From an uncultured Pelagibacteraceae bacterium (GTDB lineage: Bacteria > Pseudomonadota > Alphaproteobacteria > Pelagibacterales > Pelagibacteraceae), in assembly GCA_902557775.1 (NCBI GenBank), contig CACEBD010000004.1, forward strand, positions 1 to 64,000: a stretch of DNA of 64,000 bases, written 5' to 3'. The translations under genes and the position numbers were made by a program. The notes beneath the pieces are model-generated. The model saw only the letters and a program-made list of their open reading frames with translations. It was not told the origin of the DNA and ran no database searches. Each line of letters begins with the position of its first letter. Positions within the stretch are counted from its first letter, which is position 1. This document shows positions 1 through 10,221 of the stretch, one piece after another.

Positions 1-858
1 ATATAATTTTTCAAATCCATAATTTTCTTTCACAGATCTTCTTACTTCCTCTGTATAAGAATTTGCCTCATTAACAATTTCTATTTCTCTTTTTTTTAAA
101 TTTAATTTCGATTTTTTTAGTTTTTGGAATTGGCTTTCAGTGATAAATTTATTATCCATTAAATTTTCAAGAACTAGATCTCGTCTAAATTTACCTACTT
201 CTGGATATTTATACGGATTGTATTTACTAGGAGCTTTTGGAAGGGCTGCTAATAAAGCAGCATCCTTATAGTTTAATTCTTTAATTGACTTATCGAAGTA
301 CTCCAAACTTGCTGCTGCTATACCGTAAGTCCCTTGCCCTAAGTAAATTTGATTTAAATATAATTCCAATATTCTTTCTTTTGAATAAGCTCTCTCAATT
401 CTAAATGCTAAGATAGCTTCTTTAATCTTTCTCTTCATAGAAACTTCATTATTTAGTAGAAAATTTTTTGCAACTTGTTGGGTTATTGTAGAGGCACCCT
501 CAAGTCTTTTATTTTGGGATATATTTTTTATGTTATTTATAATTGCTCTGATAATTCCCTTAGCATCAATACCTGGATGATTAAAAAAGTTTTTATCCTC
601 TGCAGATAGAAAAGAATTAATTACTACTTTCGGAATTGAGTCATAGGGTACAAATAACCTTTTCTGTATTGCGTATTCAGCAATTAATTTTCCATCCGAA
701 GAGTAAACTCTGCTAGAAATTGGGGGTTGATAATTTGATAATTTTTTATAGTCCGGTAATCCAATTGAAAAATACCATAAGGTCGAGAGGGTGAAAATCA
801 AAATAACAATGGAAAATACAATTAAAAATTTGATCGAAAAATTCAAAAATCTTAACAT
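1..858 (-). CDS. mrcA: Penicillin-binding protein 1A (transglycosylase/transpeptidase), N-terminal part; gene runs off the left edge
   Basis: Reverse-strand reading from ATG at 858 gives MLRFLNFSIKFLIVFSIVILIFTLSTLWYFSIGLPDYKKLSNYQPPISSRVYSSDGKLIAEYA..., followed by SAEDKNFFNHPGID (GT51 glycosyltransferase motif); open to the window edge. Confidence 0.88.
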   Translation of the reverse strand, partial: MLRFLNFSIKFLIVFSIVILIFTLSTLWYFSIGLPDYKKLSNYQPPISSRVYSSDGKLIAEYAIQKRLFVPYDSIPKVVINSFLSAEDKNFFNHPGIDAKGIIRAIINNIKNISQNKRLEGASTITQQVAKNFLLNNEVSMKRKIKEAILAFRIERAYSKERILELYLNQIYLGQGTYGIAAASLEYFDKSIKELNYKDAALLAALPKAPSKYNPYKYPEVGKFRRDLVLENLMDNKFITESQFQKLKKSKLNLKKREIEIVNEANSYTEEVRRSVKENYGFEKLY

Positions 859-1004
859 TTAACTCTTTATTAATAACAAATTAGACTTTCTTTAGGCATT
901 TACAAAATTTAAATACGTGTATTTATCCTTAAAATTGTATAAAATATCGTTATGTCAAATTTTAAATTAACAGATTTCAAAAAATTAAAAGGAATTCAAT
1001 TAGA

Positions 1005-2822
1005 ATGGAAAAAAATTTATATATTGATGCTTCGCATCCAAATGAGACTCGAATTGTACTTAAATCAAACAGCTCAATTGAAGAGTACGAATTTGAGAAT
1101 AAAAATAATTTAAATTTTAAAAATAATATCTATCTAGGAACTGTAAGCAGAGTGGAGCCTTCCTTACAAGCCGCGTTTATTAATTTTGGTCGGGATAGAC
1201 ATGGTTTTTTAGCTTTTAATGACATTCAATCGGATTACTACCAGATACCTTCTGAGGATAAGGAAAAAATTAAAGTTGTTGAAGAAGAAATTAGAGAAAG
1301 TTTGAAAAATAAAACCCTTGAAAGCAATCAAGAAAATTTAAAAATTAATACTAATTTAATCGAGGATAATAATAAAGATGAAGTGAATGGAAATGCTAAA
1401 AATGAAGAAATCGAAAAAAAAGATTACAGAGAAGAAGTAAAATCTTCGTATGGAATCAAAAAGTATAAGATTCAAGAAGTTATAAAACCTGGTCAAGTAG
1501 TTCTTATTCAAGTTATTAAAGAAGAACGAGGTCAAAAAGGAGCTGCTCTAACTACATTTATTTCTTTGGCTGGTAAATATTTAGTTTTGATGCCTAATAC
1601 TCCAAAAGGCGGGGGTATTTCAAGAAAAATTTTTAATTCTGCTGATAGGCAAAAGATAAGAGGTATTTTAAATGAAATTGAAATACCAAAAAGTATGGGA
1701 GTAATAGTAAGAACAGCTGGGGCTAATAAAACAAAAAATGAAATTGAAAAAGATTTTTTTAATACTCTCAAAACATGGGAAGAGATAAGAGATAAAGCAT
1801 TAGTCTCTAATGCACCATCACTGGTTTATGAAGAGGGAGATATTATAAAAAGAACATTAAGAGATACTTACGACAACGATACTAAAAATGTTTACATTGA
1901 AGGTAATGAAGCTTATCAAAAAGCTAAAAAATTTATGAAAGAATTGATGCCTAAAAATGTAAAAAATATAAAAAAGTATAGAGGTAAGATACCATTATTC
2001 CATGATGCAAATATTGAAAAAGAACTTAATAATATTTTTGAACCAACAGTCAAACTAAAATCCGGAGGTTACATTGTTATAAACCCTACCGAAGCTTTAG
2101 TTTCTATTGATATAAACTCAGGACAATCAACAAAACAAATTAATATAGAGAAAACAGCTCTGAATACTAACATTGAAGCTGCCGAAGAAATTGCTCATCA
2201 AATTAAATTAAGAGATTTATCCGGTCTTATAGTAATTGATTTCATAGATATGATGAATTTTTATAATAGAAGAACTATTGAAAAGAAAATGAGAGAAAGC
2301 ATTAGAAAAGATAGAGCTAGAATTCAAATTGGAAGAATAAGTAATTTCGGTTTACTTGAAATGACAAGACAAAGATTAAGAGAGGGCTCTATTAAATGGG
2401 AAACACAACTTTCTTTAGAGTCTTTTTCTCAAAAAATTTTAAAAAAGATTCAACACTTGGCTTTTACTGATAAAGTAAAAATTGTTAAATCTTATATCCC
2501 CGAAAAAGTAAAATTATTCATAGAAAAAAATTTGATAGAAGAATTAAAATATTTTCAAAAGAAATATACACTAAAGGTTGATATAATTTCCGATGAAAAA
2601 TTGATGATCCCTGAATATAAGATAGAATTATTAAATAAGTCAAAAAAAACAATACAGGTTATAGAAAATATAAATAAAATTATAGAAATTAAAAAATATA
2701 ATAAAAAAAATAAATTAAAAAAAGATGATAAAAAAGATGATAAAAAACTTAAAAAAGAAACAAAAAAATTAAAAACTAAGAAAAAATTAAGAACTCTGTG
2801 GGTAAGAAGGAAAAAAAATTAA
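1005..2822 (+). CDS. rne: Ribonuclease E/G family endoribonuclease, short C-terminus
   Basis: S1 region ([22 protein letters not shown]) and catalytic core ([30 protein letters not shown]) recognised. Confidence 0.92.
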   Translation: MEKNLYIDASHPNETRIVLKSNSSIEEYEFENKNNLNFKNNIYLGTVSRVEPSLQAAFINFGRDRHGFLAFNDIQSDYYQIPSEDKEKIKVVEEEIRESLKNKTLESNQENLKINTNLIEDNNKDEVNGNAKNEEIEKKDYREEVKSSYGIKKYKIQEVIKPGQVVLIQVIKEERGQKGAALTTFISLAGKYLVLMPNTPKGGGISRKIFNSADRQKIRGILNEIEIPKSMGVIVRTAGANKTKNEIEKDFFNTLKTWEEIRDKALVSNAPSLVYEEGDIIKRTLRDTYDNDTKNVYIEGNEAYQKAKKFMKELMPKNVKNIKKYRGKIPLFHDANIEKELNNIFEPTVKLKSGGYIVINPTEALVSIDINSGQSTKQINIEKTALNTNIEAAEEIAHQIKLRDLSGLIVIDFIDMMNFYNRRTIEKKMRESIRKDRARIQIGRISNFGLLEMTRQRLREGSIKWETQLSLESFSQKILKKIQHLAFTDKVKIVKSYIPEKVKLFIEKNLIEELKYFQKKYTLKVDIISDEKLMIPEYKIELLNKSKKTIQVIENINKIIEIKKYNKKNKLKKDDKKDDKKLKKETKKLKTKKKLRTLWVRRKKN

Positions 2823-3607
2823 ATTAATCCTTTTTTGGGAGAGCTTGCTGATGCCAAAAATTTTTTTTTCATTCTTCCTGCAAGATAAGAATTTCTTCCA
2901 GAAATCACTGCATCCTTAAAAGCTTTTGCCATTAAAATTGGACTCTTTGCGTTAGCAATAGCACTATTAATCAAAACTCCATCGCAACCCATCTCCATTG
3001 CAACTGTAGCATCCGAAGCTGTTCCAATTCCAGCATCTACTATAACAGGAACTTTTGATTGCTTAATAATTAATGAAATATTCATTTTGTTTTGTAAACC
3101 CAATCCTGATCCTATCGGAGATGCCAAAGGCATAATGGCTGAGGCCCCATTATCCTCTAACTTTTTAGCTAGTAAAGGATCATCTGAGCAATAAACCATA
3201 ACTTTGAAACCTTCTTTAACTAAAATTTTTGTTGATTTAATCGTTTCAATCATATTTGGATATAATGTTTTTTTATCTCCCAAAACTTCTAACTTAACAA
3301 GTTTCCAGCCTCCCATTTCTCTAGCTAATCTTAAAGTTCTTAAAGCGTCTTCAGACGTAAAACAACCTGCTGTGTTTGGTAAAAGAATTATTTTTTTTGG
3401 ATTAAGATAATCTGTTAATAAAGGTTTTTTTTTATCTGTAATATTTACCCTTCTTACTGCTACAGTAACCATGTCAGCTCCAGATGCGTTTACTGCGCTT
3501 GCAGTTTCTTGGTAAGATCTATATTTTCCTGTGCCTACAATAAGTCTAGACTTTAGATTTTTATTTGCAATTTTAAAAATGTCTTTTTTCAATTTAACCG
3601 CCACCAA
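2819..3607 (-). CDS. thiG: Thiazole synthase
   Basis: [47 protein letters not shown] motifs. Confidence 0.95.
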   Translation of the reverse strand: MVAVKLKKDIFKIANKNLKSRLIVGTGKYRSYQETASAVNASGADMVTVAVRRVNITDKKKPLLTDYLNPKKIILLPNTAGCFTSEDALRTLRLAREMGGWKLVKLEVLGDKKTLYPNMIETIKSTKILVKEGFKVMVYCSDDPLLAKKLEDNGASAIMPLASPIGSGLGLQNKMNISLIIKQSKVPVIVDAGIGTASDATVAMEMGCDGVLINSAIANAKSPILMAKAFKDAVISGRNSYLAGRMKKKFLASASSPKKGLI

Positions 3608-3797
3608 TAAAATGTACTATTTCGATTTTATCATTATTATTTAATAGTTTTTTTTTAAAACTATTTTTTTGCAAAATTTTTCCATTGTACTCTACTGCAA
3701 TTTTCTTATTAATAAGTTTATATTTTTTTAACAAATCAAAAACCGAAATATTGGGCTTAATTGTAATTTTTTTTCCATTTAATTGTATTTTTGCCAT
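3594..3797 (-). CDS. thiS: Sulfur carrier protein ThiS
   Basis: Small ubiquitin-like protein ending in GG(G), overlapping thiG; ORF caller starts at TTG 3812, ATG at 3797 ([10 protein letters not shown]) preferred. Confidence 0.88.
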   Translation of the reverse strand: MAKIQLNGKKITIKPNISVFDLLKKYKLINKKIAVEYNGKILQKNSFKKKLLNNNDKIEIVHFIGGG

Positions 3798-3830
3798 AAT
3801 TGAGCTAATCAATGATAATATTAAATAACG

Positions 3831-4268
3831 ATGAAAAAAATTATAATTCTTAATGGCCCAAATCTCAACCTTTTAGGTGAGAGAGAAAAAAGCCAATATG
3901 GAAGTTTTACTCTCAAAGATATTGAAAATATTTGTGTTGAATTTGCTAAAAATAAAGAGATAAAATTATCTTTCTTTCAGTCTAATATAGAAGGAGAGCT
4001 AATTGAAAAAATACAAAAATCAAGAAACGATCAAGATGGGTTAATAATAAATGCCGGAGGATATACACATACATCTGTAGCAATACACGATGCTTTAAAA
4101 ATACTCAAAATTCCTATTATTGAATTGCATATAAGTAACATTTATAATAGAGAAGATTTCAGACAAAAGTCTTTAATAAGTAAAGTTGCAAATGGTATAA
4201 TTTGTGGATTTGGTGCTGAAGGTTATATAATGGCATTAGACTCTATGAAAAAATTTTTAAAAGAATGA
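3831..4268 (+). CDS. aroQ: 3-dehydroquinate dehydratase, type II
   Basis: IILNGPNLNLLGERE and IINAGGYTHTSVAIHDAL signatures. Confidence 0.97.
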   Translation: MKKIIILNGPNLNLLGEREKSQYGSFTLKDIENICVEFAKNKEIKLSFFQSNIEGELIEKIQKSRNDQDGLIINAGGYTHTSVAIHDALKILKIPIIELHISNIYNREDFRQKSLISKVANGIICGFGAEGYIMALDSMKKFLKE

Positions 4269-4690
4269 AGATAGATAAAAAATTGATAAAGGAGCTAGTA
4301 GATAACTTAAAGGAATTTGAGCTAACAGAATTAGAGTATCAAGATGGTCAAACAAAAATTAAAGTTTCTAAAGTCACTAGAGGAGTCGAACAATCAAAAA
4401 CGGGTGCAGTTGTTTCACCCAATAAAACAGTTTTAAATACCTCTGACACAAGTGATGGTATAAGAGTTAAATCCCCGATAATTGGAACTGCTTACTTAGC
4501 TCCAGAACCTGGGGCAAAAAAATTTGTAGAAATTGGTGATAAAGTTAAAAAAGGTCAAACTATAATGATCGTTGAGGCAATGAAAACAATGAATCATGTT
4601 CCCTCTACTAATGATGGTGAAGTAAAAAAAATTTTAGTCGAGGATGGTCAGCCTGTTGAGTTTGGTCAAACATTAGTTCTTCTTAAATAA
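4265..4690 (+). CDS. accB: Acetyl-CoA carboxylase biotin carboxyl carrier protein
   Basis: IVEAMKTMNHV biotinylation motif; adjacent to accC. Confidence 0.96.
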   Translation: MKIDKKLIKELVDNLKEFELTELEYQDGQTKIKVSKVTRGVEQSKTGAVVSPNKTVLNTSDTSDGIRVKSPIIGTAYLAPEPGAKKFVEIGDKVKKGQTIMIVEAMKTMNHVPSTNDGEVKKILVEDGQPVEFGQTLVLLK

Positions 4691-4695
4691 AAAAA

Positions 4696-6033
4696 ATGTT
4701 CAAAAAAGTTTTAATTGCTAATCGAGGAGAAATAGCTGTAAGAGTAATTAGAGCGTGTAAAGAATGGGGTATTGAAACCGTAGCTGTTCACTCAGACGTA
4801 GACTCTGACTCTATGCACGTGAGATTAGCTGACGAGAGTGTTTGTATTGGCTCTCATCAACCTCAAAACAGTTATTTAAATATTTCATCAATTATGTCAG
4901 CAGTCGATCTTACAGGTGCTGAAGCTATTCATCCAGGATATGGTTTTTTATCTGAAAACGCAAAATTTTCTGAAATAGTAAACAAACATGGTATAAAATT
5001 TATTGGACCTAGTGCTGATATAATATCTAAAATGGGGGATAAAATTGAAGCTAAAAGAATTGCAAAAAAATACGGTTTACCAGTCATTGAGGGATCTGAG
5101 GGAGGAGTTAAATCTTACACAGAAGCGAAGATGATCTGTAAAAAAATTGGTTATCCTATTTTAATTAAAGCGGCAGGTGGTGGCGGTGGAAAAGGCATGA
5201 AAATAGTAGAAGACGAGAGCAATTTAGAAAATTTATTTTTAACGGCAAAAACAGAGGCCAAAAAATTTTTTGGGAATGATGAACTTTATATTGAAAAATA
5301 TTTTAAAAATCCAAGGCATATTGAAGTTCAAATCATGTCTGGAAAAAATAAAACAGTTCACCTTGGAGAAAGAGATTGCTCCGTTCAGAGAAGGCATCAA
5401 AAATTAATTGAAGAGACTCCTAGCCCTGTGCTTACAAATTCACAAAGAAAAGACTTACTGGAAAAAACAGTAAATATGGTTGAAAAGATCAATTATGAAG
5501 GAGCTGGTACAGTTGAATTTATTTATGAAAATGGAAAATTCTACTTCTTAGAAATGAACACTAGAGTACAAGTTGAACACCCTGTAACAGAAGTACAAAC
5601 TGGTATTGATATTGTGAAAGAACAATTATGGATTGCTTACACCGGTGAAACTGCTTTGAAACAAAGTGATATTAGTCCCAGAGGTCACTCAATTGAATGT
5701 AGAATTAATGCTGAAAATCCCGCTAAAGATTTTCAACCAAGTCCAGGAACTATATCTGTGTGCCACCAACCGTCTGGATTTAGAACTAGAGTAGATGGAT
5801 CAATTTTTCAAGGCTGTAAAATAACTCCTTATTACGATAGCCTTATTGCTAAAGTTATATGCAAAGGTAGAAACAGAACAGAGGCTATACAGAGAACCCT
5901 GAGATCTCTAGATGAGTTTGTGCTTGAAGGAATTACCACAACAATTGATTTACATAAAAAAATACTGAGACACAAAAAATTCATTAATTCTGACTTCGAT
6001 ACTAATTGGCTTGGAAAAGAAAAGTTTTATTAA
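4696..6033 (+). CDS. accC: Acetyl-CoA carboxylase biotin carboxylase subunit
   Basis: FKKVLIANRGEIAVRVIRAC, GGGGKGMK, EMNTRVQVEHPVTE motifs. Confidence 0.97.
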   Translation: MFKKVLIANRGEIAVRVIRACKEWGIETVAVHSDVDSDSMHVRLADESVCIGSHQPQNSYLNISSIMSAVDLTGAEAIHPGYGFLSENAKFSEIVNKHGIKFIGPSADIISKMGDKIEAKRIAKKYGLPVIEGSEGGVKSYTEAKMICKKIGYPILIKAAGGGGGKGMKIVEDESNLENLFLTAKTEAKKFFGNDELYIEKYFKNPRHIEVQIMSGKNKTVHLGERDCSVQRRHQKLIEETPSPVLTNSQRKDLLEKTVNMVEKINYEGAGTVEFIYENGKFYFLEMNTRVQVEHPVTEVQTGIDIVKEQLWIAYTGETALKQSDISPRGHSIECRINAENPAKDFQPSPGTISVCHQPSGFRTRVDGSIFQGCKITPYYDSLIAKVICKGRNRTEAIQRTLRSLDEFVLEGITTTIDLHKKILRHKKFINSDFDTNWLGKEKFY

Positions 6034-6533
6034 ACATTATAGCAATTCAATAATTGTAAATCATAAATTGCATGATCAAACGGAGATAGATTTGGGTCAG
6101 AGGAAAAAGTCCAACCATTAAAAATGAAAACTTTTTCATTTTCATTTTTTGTTAAATCTTTCACTTGCATATAAGCTACATCATCAAAAATGTTATTAAC
6201 CTTTACTTTTCCACATTTTAAAATTTTGATCTCTAAAGGTCCAAATTTTTTTGCCTTATTTAAATTTACTTGAATTTTTGACGACTTTGCTGTTATTTTA
6301 TCTAATCCAATAAGAATAGCATGCGGTGATTTTAAATTAGTTTTATTTTTTTTCTTTTCCTTCAAATTTTTTTTTGTAGATACAGTTTCATTATTATCAT
6401 TTAATTCTTCGAAACTTGGTTTTATTTCGTTTAAATTTAAAAGTTTAGAGGATGTAATTTTATCATCAGAAAAAGATAAATTGATAGAGAGAAAATAAAT
6501 TATAATTAATGTAAGACTAATTCCAAGTTTCAT
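6030..6533 (-). CDS. DUF2155-type secreted protein
   Basis: Signal peptide plus FGPLEIKILKC...AYMQV...FNGWTFSSDPNLSPFDHAIYDLQLLNC, typical of the DUF2155 family. Confidence 0.8.
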   Translation of the reverse strand: MKLGISLTLIIIYFLSINLSFSDDKITSSKLLNLNEIKPSFEELNDNNETVSTKKNLKEKKKNKTNLKSPHAILIGLDKITAKSSKIQVNLNKAKKFGPLEIKILKCGKVKVNNIFDDVAYMQVKDLTKNENEKVFIFNGWTFSSDPNLSPFDHAIYDLQLLNCYNV

Positions 6534-6870
6534 ATTTTTTTTTAATTTGATCTTTCTTAATTTTGACAGGTTTAAAGCTATTTTTTGTTCCTGTTTGGTT
6601 TCCTAAATGACTTTTCTGCCATTTATATTTTTTTGACTCTTTATAAACAGGTATTTTGTCTGTAGTGTGGTGCATCCATAAATACCATTCTGATGTGATT
6701 TTAGTAGCTTCAACTACGCCCGAATATACAACCCATCTTTCATTTTTTTTATTACTGTAATATTTATTGCCAAATTCATCTTTGCCAATATATTTTCCAG
6801 TGAACAAAGTCTTTAAAAAAGTCCCAAAGGTTTGTTTATTCCACCAAGTAAAAATAAATTTTATGTTCAT
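6517..6870 (-). CDS. NADH:ubiquinone oxidoreductase subunit NDUFA12 homolog
   Basis: GKYIGKDEFGNKYYSNK..ERWVVYSG..EATKITSEWYLWMHHTTD motif of the 17.2 kDa complex I subunit family. Confidence 0.88.
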   Translation of the reverse strand: MNIKFIFTWWNKQTFGTFLKTLFTGKYIGKDEFGNKYYSNKKNERWVVYSGVVEATKITSEWYLWMHHTTDKIPVYKESKKYKWQKSHLGNQTGTKNSFKPVKIKKDQIKKKYETWN

Positions 6871-6967
6871 ATAATTTTAAATCCACACAATTTACAAGTG
6901 TATAATTATAAATTAGACACCAGATGAATTTAATATATATCTTAAGTGTTAAAGAATCCATAAAGTT

Positions 6968-7783
6968 ATGAAAAAATTTATCGTTGAAACCTACTATACT
7001 TGTACATTTAAAACAGTTCATAAACTTAATAATTTAAACGAAAATGAATTAAACAAAATTGATGGTAGAACCGATGGGGAAGTAGAAGTAATTGATGTAA
7101 AATTAAATAATAGAAAAACGAAAAAAATTGGCGATAACAAAGAAACTTATTCTAAAACTATTGAAACAACTAAAAGTGAGAAAAAAAGCATTACTAATAA
7201 AATAATTGATAAAAAAAATGAAAACGTAGTTTCTTCTGGCTTAAAAGTTAAAAGTAATACGAGATTCAGAATGCCCGATAGAAGAAAAGGATATATTCAA
7301 AAGGCTCAAATTGGAGATCACAAAGTATATTTGCATACTGGGGAATATGATGATGGTAAAATTGGAGAGATTTTTATTGATACTAATAAAGAGGGTGAGT
7401 TAGTAAAAGCTATGATGAATAATTTTGCAATAGCTATATCTCTAGGTTTGCAATATGGGGTTCCATTAGACGAGTACGTTGACGCTTTTATTGATACTAA
7501 ATTCGAGCCATCTGGAAATGTTTCAGGAAATGACAGAATTTTAAGCGCTTCATCAATACTTGATTATGTTTTTAGAGAGTTAGCTATTTCATATCTTGGT
7601 AAAGAAGAGCTAGCGCACACACCTTCAATTGCTTCAACTAAAAATAATATTAAAGAGACAACTGATGAAAAATTTATAAAAATTGTGAAAAATATTACTT
7701 CAAAAGGTTTTGTAAGAAGTAATCTAGAGGAAAAACTTGTTGATCTTTCAGATGTAAGGATTAACCTAAAGACTAAAAGTTAA
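6968..7783 (+). CDS. Stand-alone protein with NrdJ-like C-terminal (TSCPD-type) domain
   Basis: [105 protein letters not shown] resembles the C-terminal part of adenosylcobalamin-dependent ribonucleotide reductase; no catalytic barrel present. Confidence 0.75.
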   Translation: MKKFIVETYYTCTFKTVHKLNNLNENELNKIDGRTDGEVEVIDVKLNNRKTKKIGDNKETYSKTIETTKSEKKSITNKIIDKKNENVVSSGLKVKSNTRFRMPDRRKGYIQKAQIGDHKVYLHTGEYDDGKIGEIFIDTNKEGELVKAMMNNFAIAISLGLQYGVPLDEYVDAFIDTKFEPSGNVSGNDRILSASSILDYVFRELAISYLGKEELAHTPSIASTKNNIKETTDEKFIKIVKNITSKGFVRSNLEEKLVDLSDVRINLKTKS

Positions 7784-9568
7784 TCATTTCTTAGTATCAA
7801 GTTTAATACCTAACTCTTTTAATTGTTTTTGATCAACCTCTGAAGGTGCATTCATCATTAAATCTTGAGCATTCTGGTTCATTGGAAATAAAGTAATTTC
7901 TCGGATGTTCTGTTTATTAGCTAATAACATAACTATTCTATCTATACCTGGAGCTATACCTCCATGAGGTGGTGCGCCATAACTCAAAGCATTTATCATT
8001 CCCCTAAATTTTTCGTCAACTTCTTTTTTACTGTAACCAGCTACGGAGAAAAGTTTATACATAAGTTCTGGGATATGATTCCTTATAGCTCCTGAAGATA
8101 GTTCTACACCATTACATACTATATCATATTGATAAGCTTTAATATCAAGGGGTTTATCAAAATTTAAGTCTTTAATATCACCTTGTGGCATTGAAAAAGG
8201 ATTGTGGCTGAATATAATTTTTTTTAGGTTATCATCTCTTTCAAACATTGGGTAATCTACAATCCAACAAAAAGCAAATTTGTCTTGATCAATAATATTT
8301 AAGTCTGAAGCAATTTTATTTCTTGCAAAAGATAAAATTTTATTAACCTCATCTTCGGTACCACATGCCAAGAATAAACTGTCACCCACTTTTGCATCAC
8401 AAATTTTCATTATTTCATGCAAAGACTCTTCACTGAAAAACTTTCCGATTGGACCTTTTCCTTCTAAGCTCTTATTTTTTTCAATAGAAAAATAAGCCAG
8501 TCCAGACGCACCTTGCTCTTTAGCCCATTTATCAATGTTGTCAAAAAAACTTCTGGGTTTTTTTCCTGTTTCTTTAGTGACTATTGTTTTTACAACAGCT
8601 CCAGATTTTACCAGCTTTTTAAAAATATCAAATTTAACATCCTCTCTTGTAAAAATTTTTGTAATATCTTTGATCTGCAATGGATTTCTAAGATCAGGCT
8701 TATCTGTTCCATACCTTTTCAAAGACTCCTTATATGAAATTCTAGGAAAACTTTCAGATAAAATTTTTTTTGAGGAAAAATTTTTAAAAACTTTTTTCAT
8801 AAGAGTTTCTACTACATTAAAAATATCCTCTTGTTCTACAAAAGACATTTCTAGATCTAATTGATAGAATTCACCAGGACTTCTATCTGCCCTAGCATCT
8901 TCATCTCTAAAACAAGGTGCAATTTGAAAATATTTATCAAAACCTGATACCATAATTAATTGCTTAAATTGCTGAGGTGCTTGTGGAAGTGCATAAAATT
9001 TGCCAGGATTCAATCTACTTGGAACTAAAAAATCTCTTGCTCCCTCAGGACTAGAAGATGTCAAAATTGGGGTTTGATATTCTAAAAAACCTAATTTTAA
9101 CATTTCAGATCTTATGAAAGAGATTACTTTTGATCTCAGTATAATATTTTTATGCATTTCATCTCGTCTAAGATCAAGAAATCTATATTTTAATCTTATA
9201 TCTTCTGGATAATCTTGTTCTCCAAATACAGGAATAGGCAGTTCATTAGCATTAGATAAAATTTCTATTGAACTTATAAATACTTCTATTTTCCCGGTTT
9301 TGAGATCTAAATTTTCAGTACCACCTGCTCTTTTGACAACTTTTCCCTCAATCCTTAATACAGTTTCTGGTCTTGCCTTTTCAATAATAGGAAAAAATTT
9401 ACTTTTATTTTCTATAACACATTGAGTAATACCATAATGATCTCTTAAATCAGCGAATAAAAGATTTCCATGATCGCGCTTTCTGTGAAGCCAACCAGAT
9501 AAAATTACATTTTTATCTATTTCATTTTCGCTAAGTTCTGAACAATTATGAGTTCTAAATTTATTCAT
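7784..9568 (-). CDS. aspS: Aspartate--tRNA ligase
   Basis: Class II synthetase: GWLHRKRDHGNLLFADLRDHYG, FRDEDARADRSPGEFYQLDLEMSF, GIAPGIDRIVMLL. Confidence 0.96.
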   Translation of the reverse strand: MNKFRTHNCSELSENEIDKNVILSGWLHRKRDHGNLLFADLRDHYGITQCVIENKSKFFPIIEKARPETVLRIEGKVVKRAGGTENLDLKTGKIEVFISSIEILSNANELPIPVFGEQDYPEDIRLKYRFLDLRRDEMHKNIILRSKVISFIRSEMLKLGFLEYQTPILTSSSPEGARDFLVPSRLNPGKFYALPQAPQQFKQLIMVSGFDKYFQIAPCFRDEDARADRSPGEFYQLDLEMSFVEQEDIFNVVETLMKKVFKNFSSKKILSESFPRISYKESLKRYGTDKPDLRNPLQIKDITKIFTREDVKFDIFKKLVKSGAVVKTIVTKETGKKPRSFFDNIDKWAKEQGASGLAYFSIEKNKSLEGKGPIGKFFSEESLHEIMKICDAKVGDSLFLACGTEDEVNKILSFARNKIASDLNIIDQDKFAFCWIVDYPMFERDDNLKKIIFSHNPFSMPQGDIKDLNFDKPLDIKAYQYDIVCNGVELSSGAIRNHIPELMYKLFSVAGYSKKEVDEKFRGMINALSYGAPPHGGIAPGIDRIVMLLANKQNIREITLFPMNQNAQDLMMNAPSEVDQKQLKELGIKLDTKK

Positions 9569-10221
9569 TTATTAAGTACTTTTTTTATTAGATTAATATT
9601 TATCGACTTTCCAGAAGATAAAGATAATTCATCAACATCTCTAATAAATTTAAACATTTTTTCATATGATCGGTCAACATTTTTGATTATATAGTCTGTT
9701 ATTTTTGGATCTAAATTTATTTGTTTATCGGAAAAGCTTTTTGTTGCTATCACTTTTAATAAGTCATCAGTTGGAAGATCAATTCCAATAAAAACAAAGC
9801 TATTGATTCTTGATTGTAAATCTTTAATTTTAAAAAGAATTTCTTTGATAGGTGGTGTACTATTTATAACAATATAATTATCTAATTGTTTTGAATAATT
9901 CAGTATAGAATACAATAATTTTTCCTCTATTTCTTTTTTAAAATTTTCTATAATTAGACAATCTATTCTACTCATTTCATTTAATATGCTGTCTGATATA
10001 TTTTTTTCTTCTAAAATTTTTATTTTTCCAATTTTTTTTTCAAGAATTTTGGATAAATGAGTTTTTCCACATCCTTTTGATCCAAAAACATTTAACCATT
10101 TTCCGGGCCAGTTCGGCCAACTTTCAATTAATTTGTATGCTGAAAAATTATTACTCGAAACATAAAAATCTTGCTCAAAATATTTTGTTTTAAAAGGAAA
10201 TTTAAATACTAATTGACTCAT
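9565..10221 (-). CDS. hdaA: DnaA-like regulatory ATPase (Hda/HdaA family)
   Basis: Short DnaA-related AAA+ (NVFGSKGCGKTHL, DCLIIENF) without DNA-binding domain; start at ATG 10221 (MSQLVFKFPF) preferred over 10242. Confidence 0.75.
   Translation of the reverse strand: MSQLVFKFPFKTKYFEQDFYVSSNNFSAYKLIESWPNWPGKWLNVFGSKGCGKTHLSKILEKKIGKIKILEEKNISDSILNEMSRIDCLIIENFKKEIEEKLLYSILNYSKQLDNYIVINSTPPIKEILFKIKDLQSRINSFVFIGIDLPTDDLLKVIATKSFSDKQINLDPKITDYIIKNVDRSYEKMFKFIRDVDELSLSSGKSININLIKKVLNK

Noticed and set aside
952-1113. Possible upstream ORF overlapping the rne start ([21 protein letters not shown]...)
   Set aside because: No family match or ribosome-site evidence; short open frames are common in AT-rich leaders. 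Not testable without comparative data.
1532-1771. Antisense ORF inside rne (and similar ORFs at 3204, 8513, 8535, 11308, 13964, 15212, 26487, 28115, 28487, 30917, 48392, 63286)
   Set aside because: Each lies fully opposite a well-recognised gene, has no recognisable domain and looks like a mirror of AT-rich coding sequence.
2680-2800. Short repeats AAAGATGATAAA in the rne 3' end
   Set aside because: Explained by Lys/Asp-rich coding sequence; not a separate repeat element.
6836-7021. Minus-strand 61-aa ORF spanning the NDUFA12 / NrdJ-like divergent gap
   Set aside because: Overlaps both recognised genes and has no domain signal; the gap is more likely promoter DNA.
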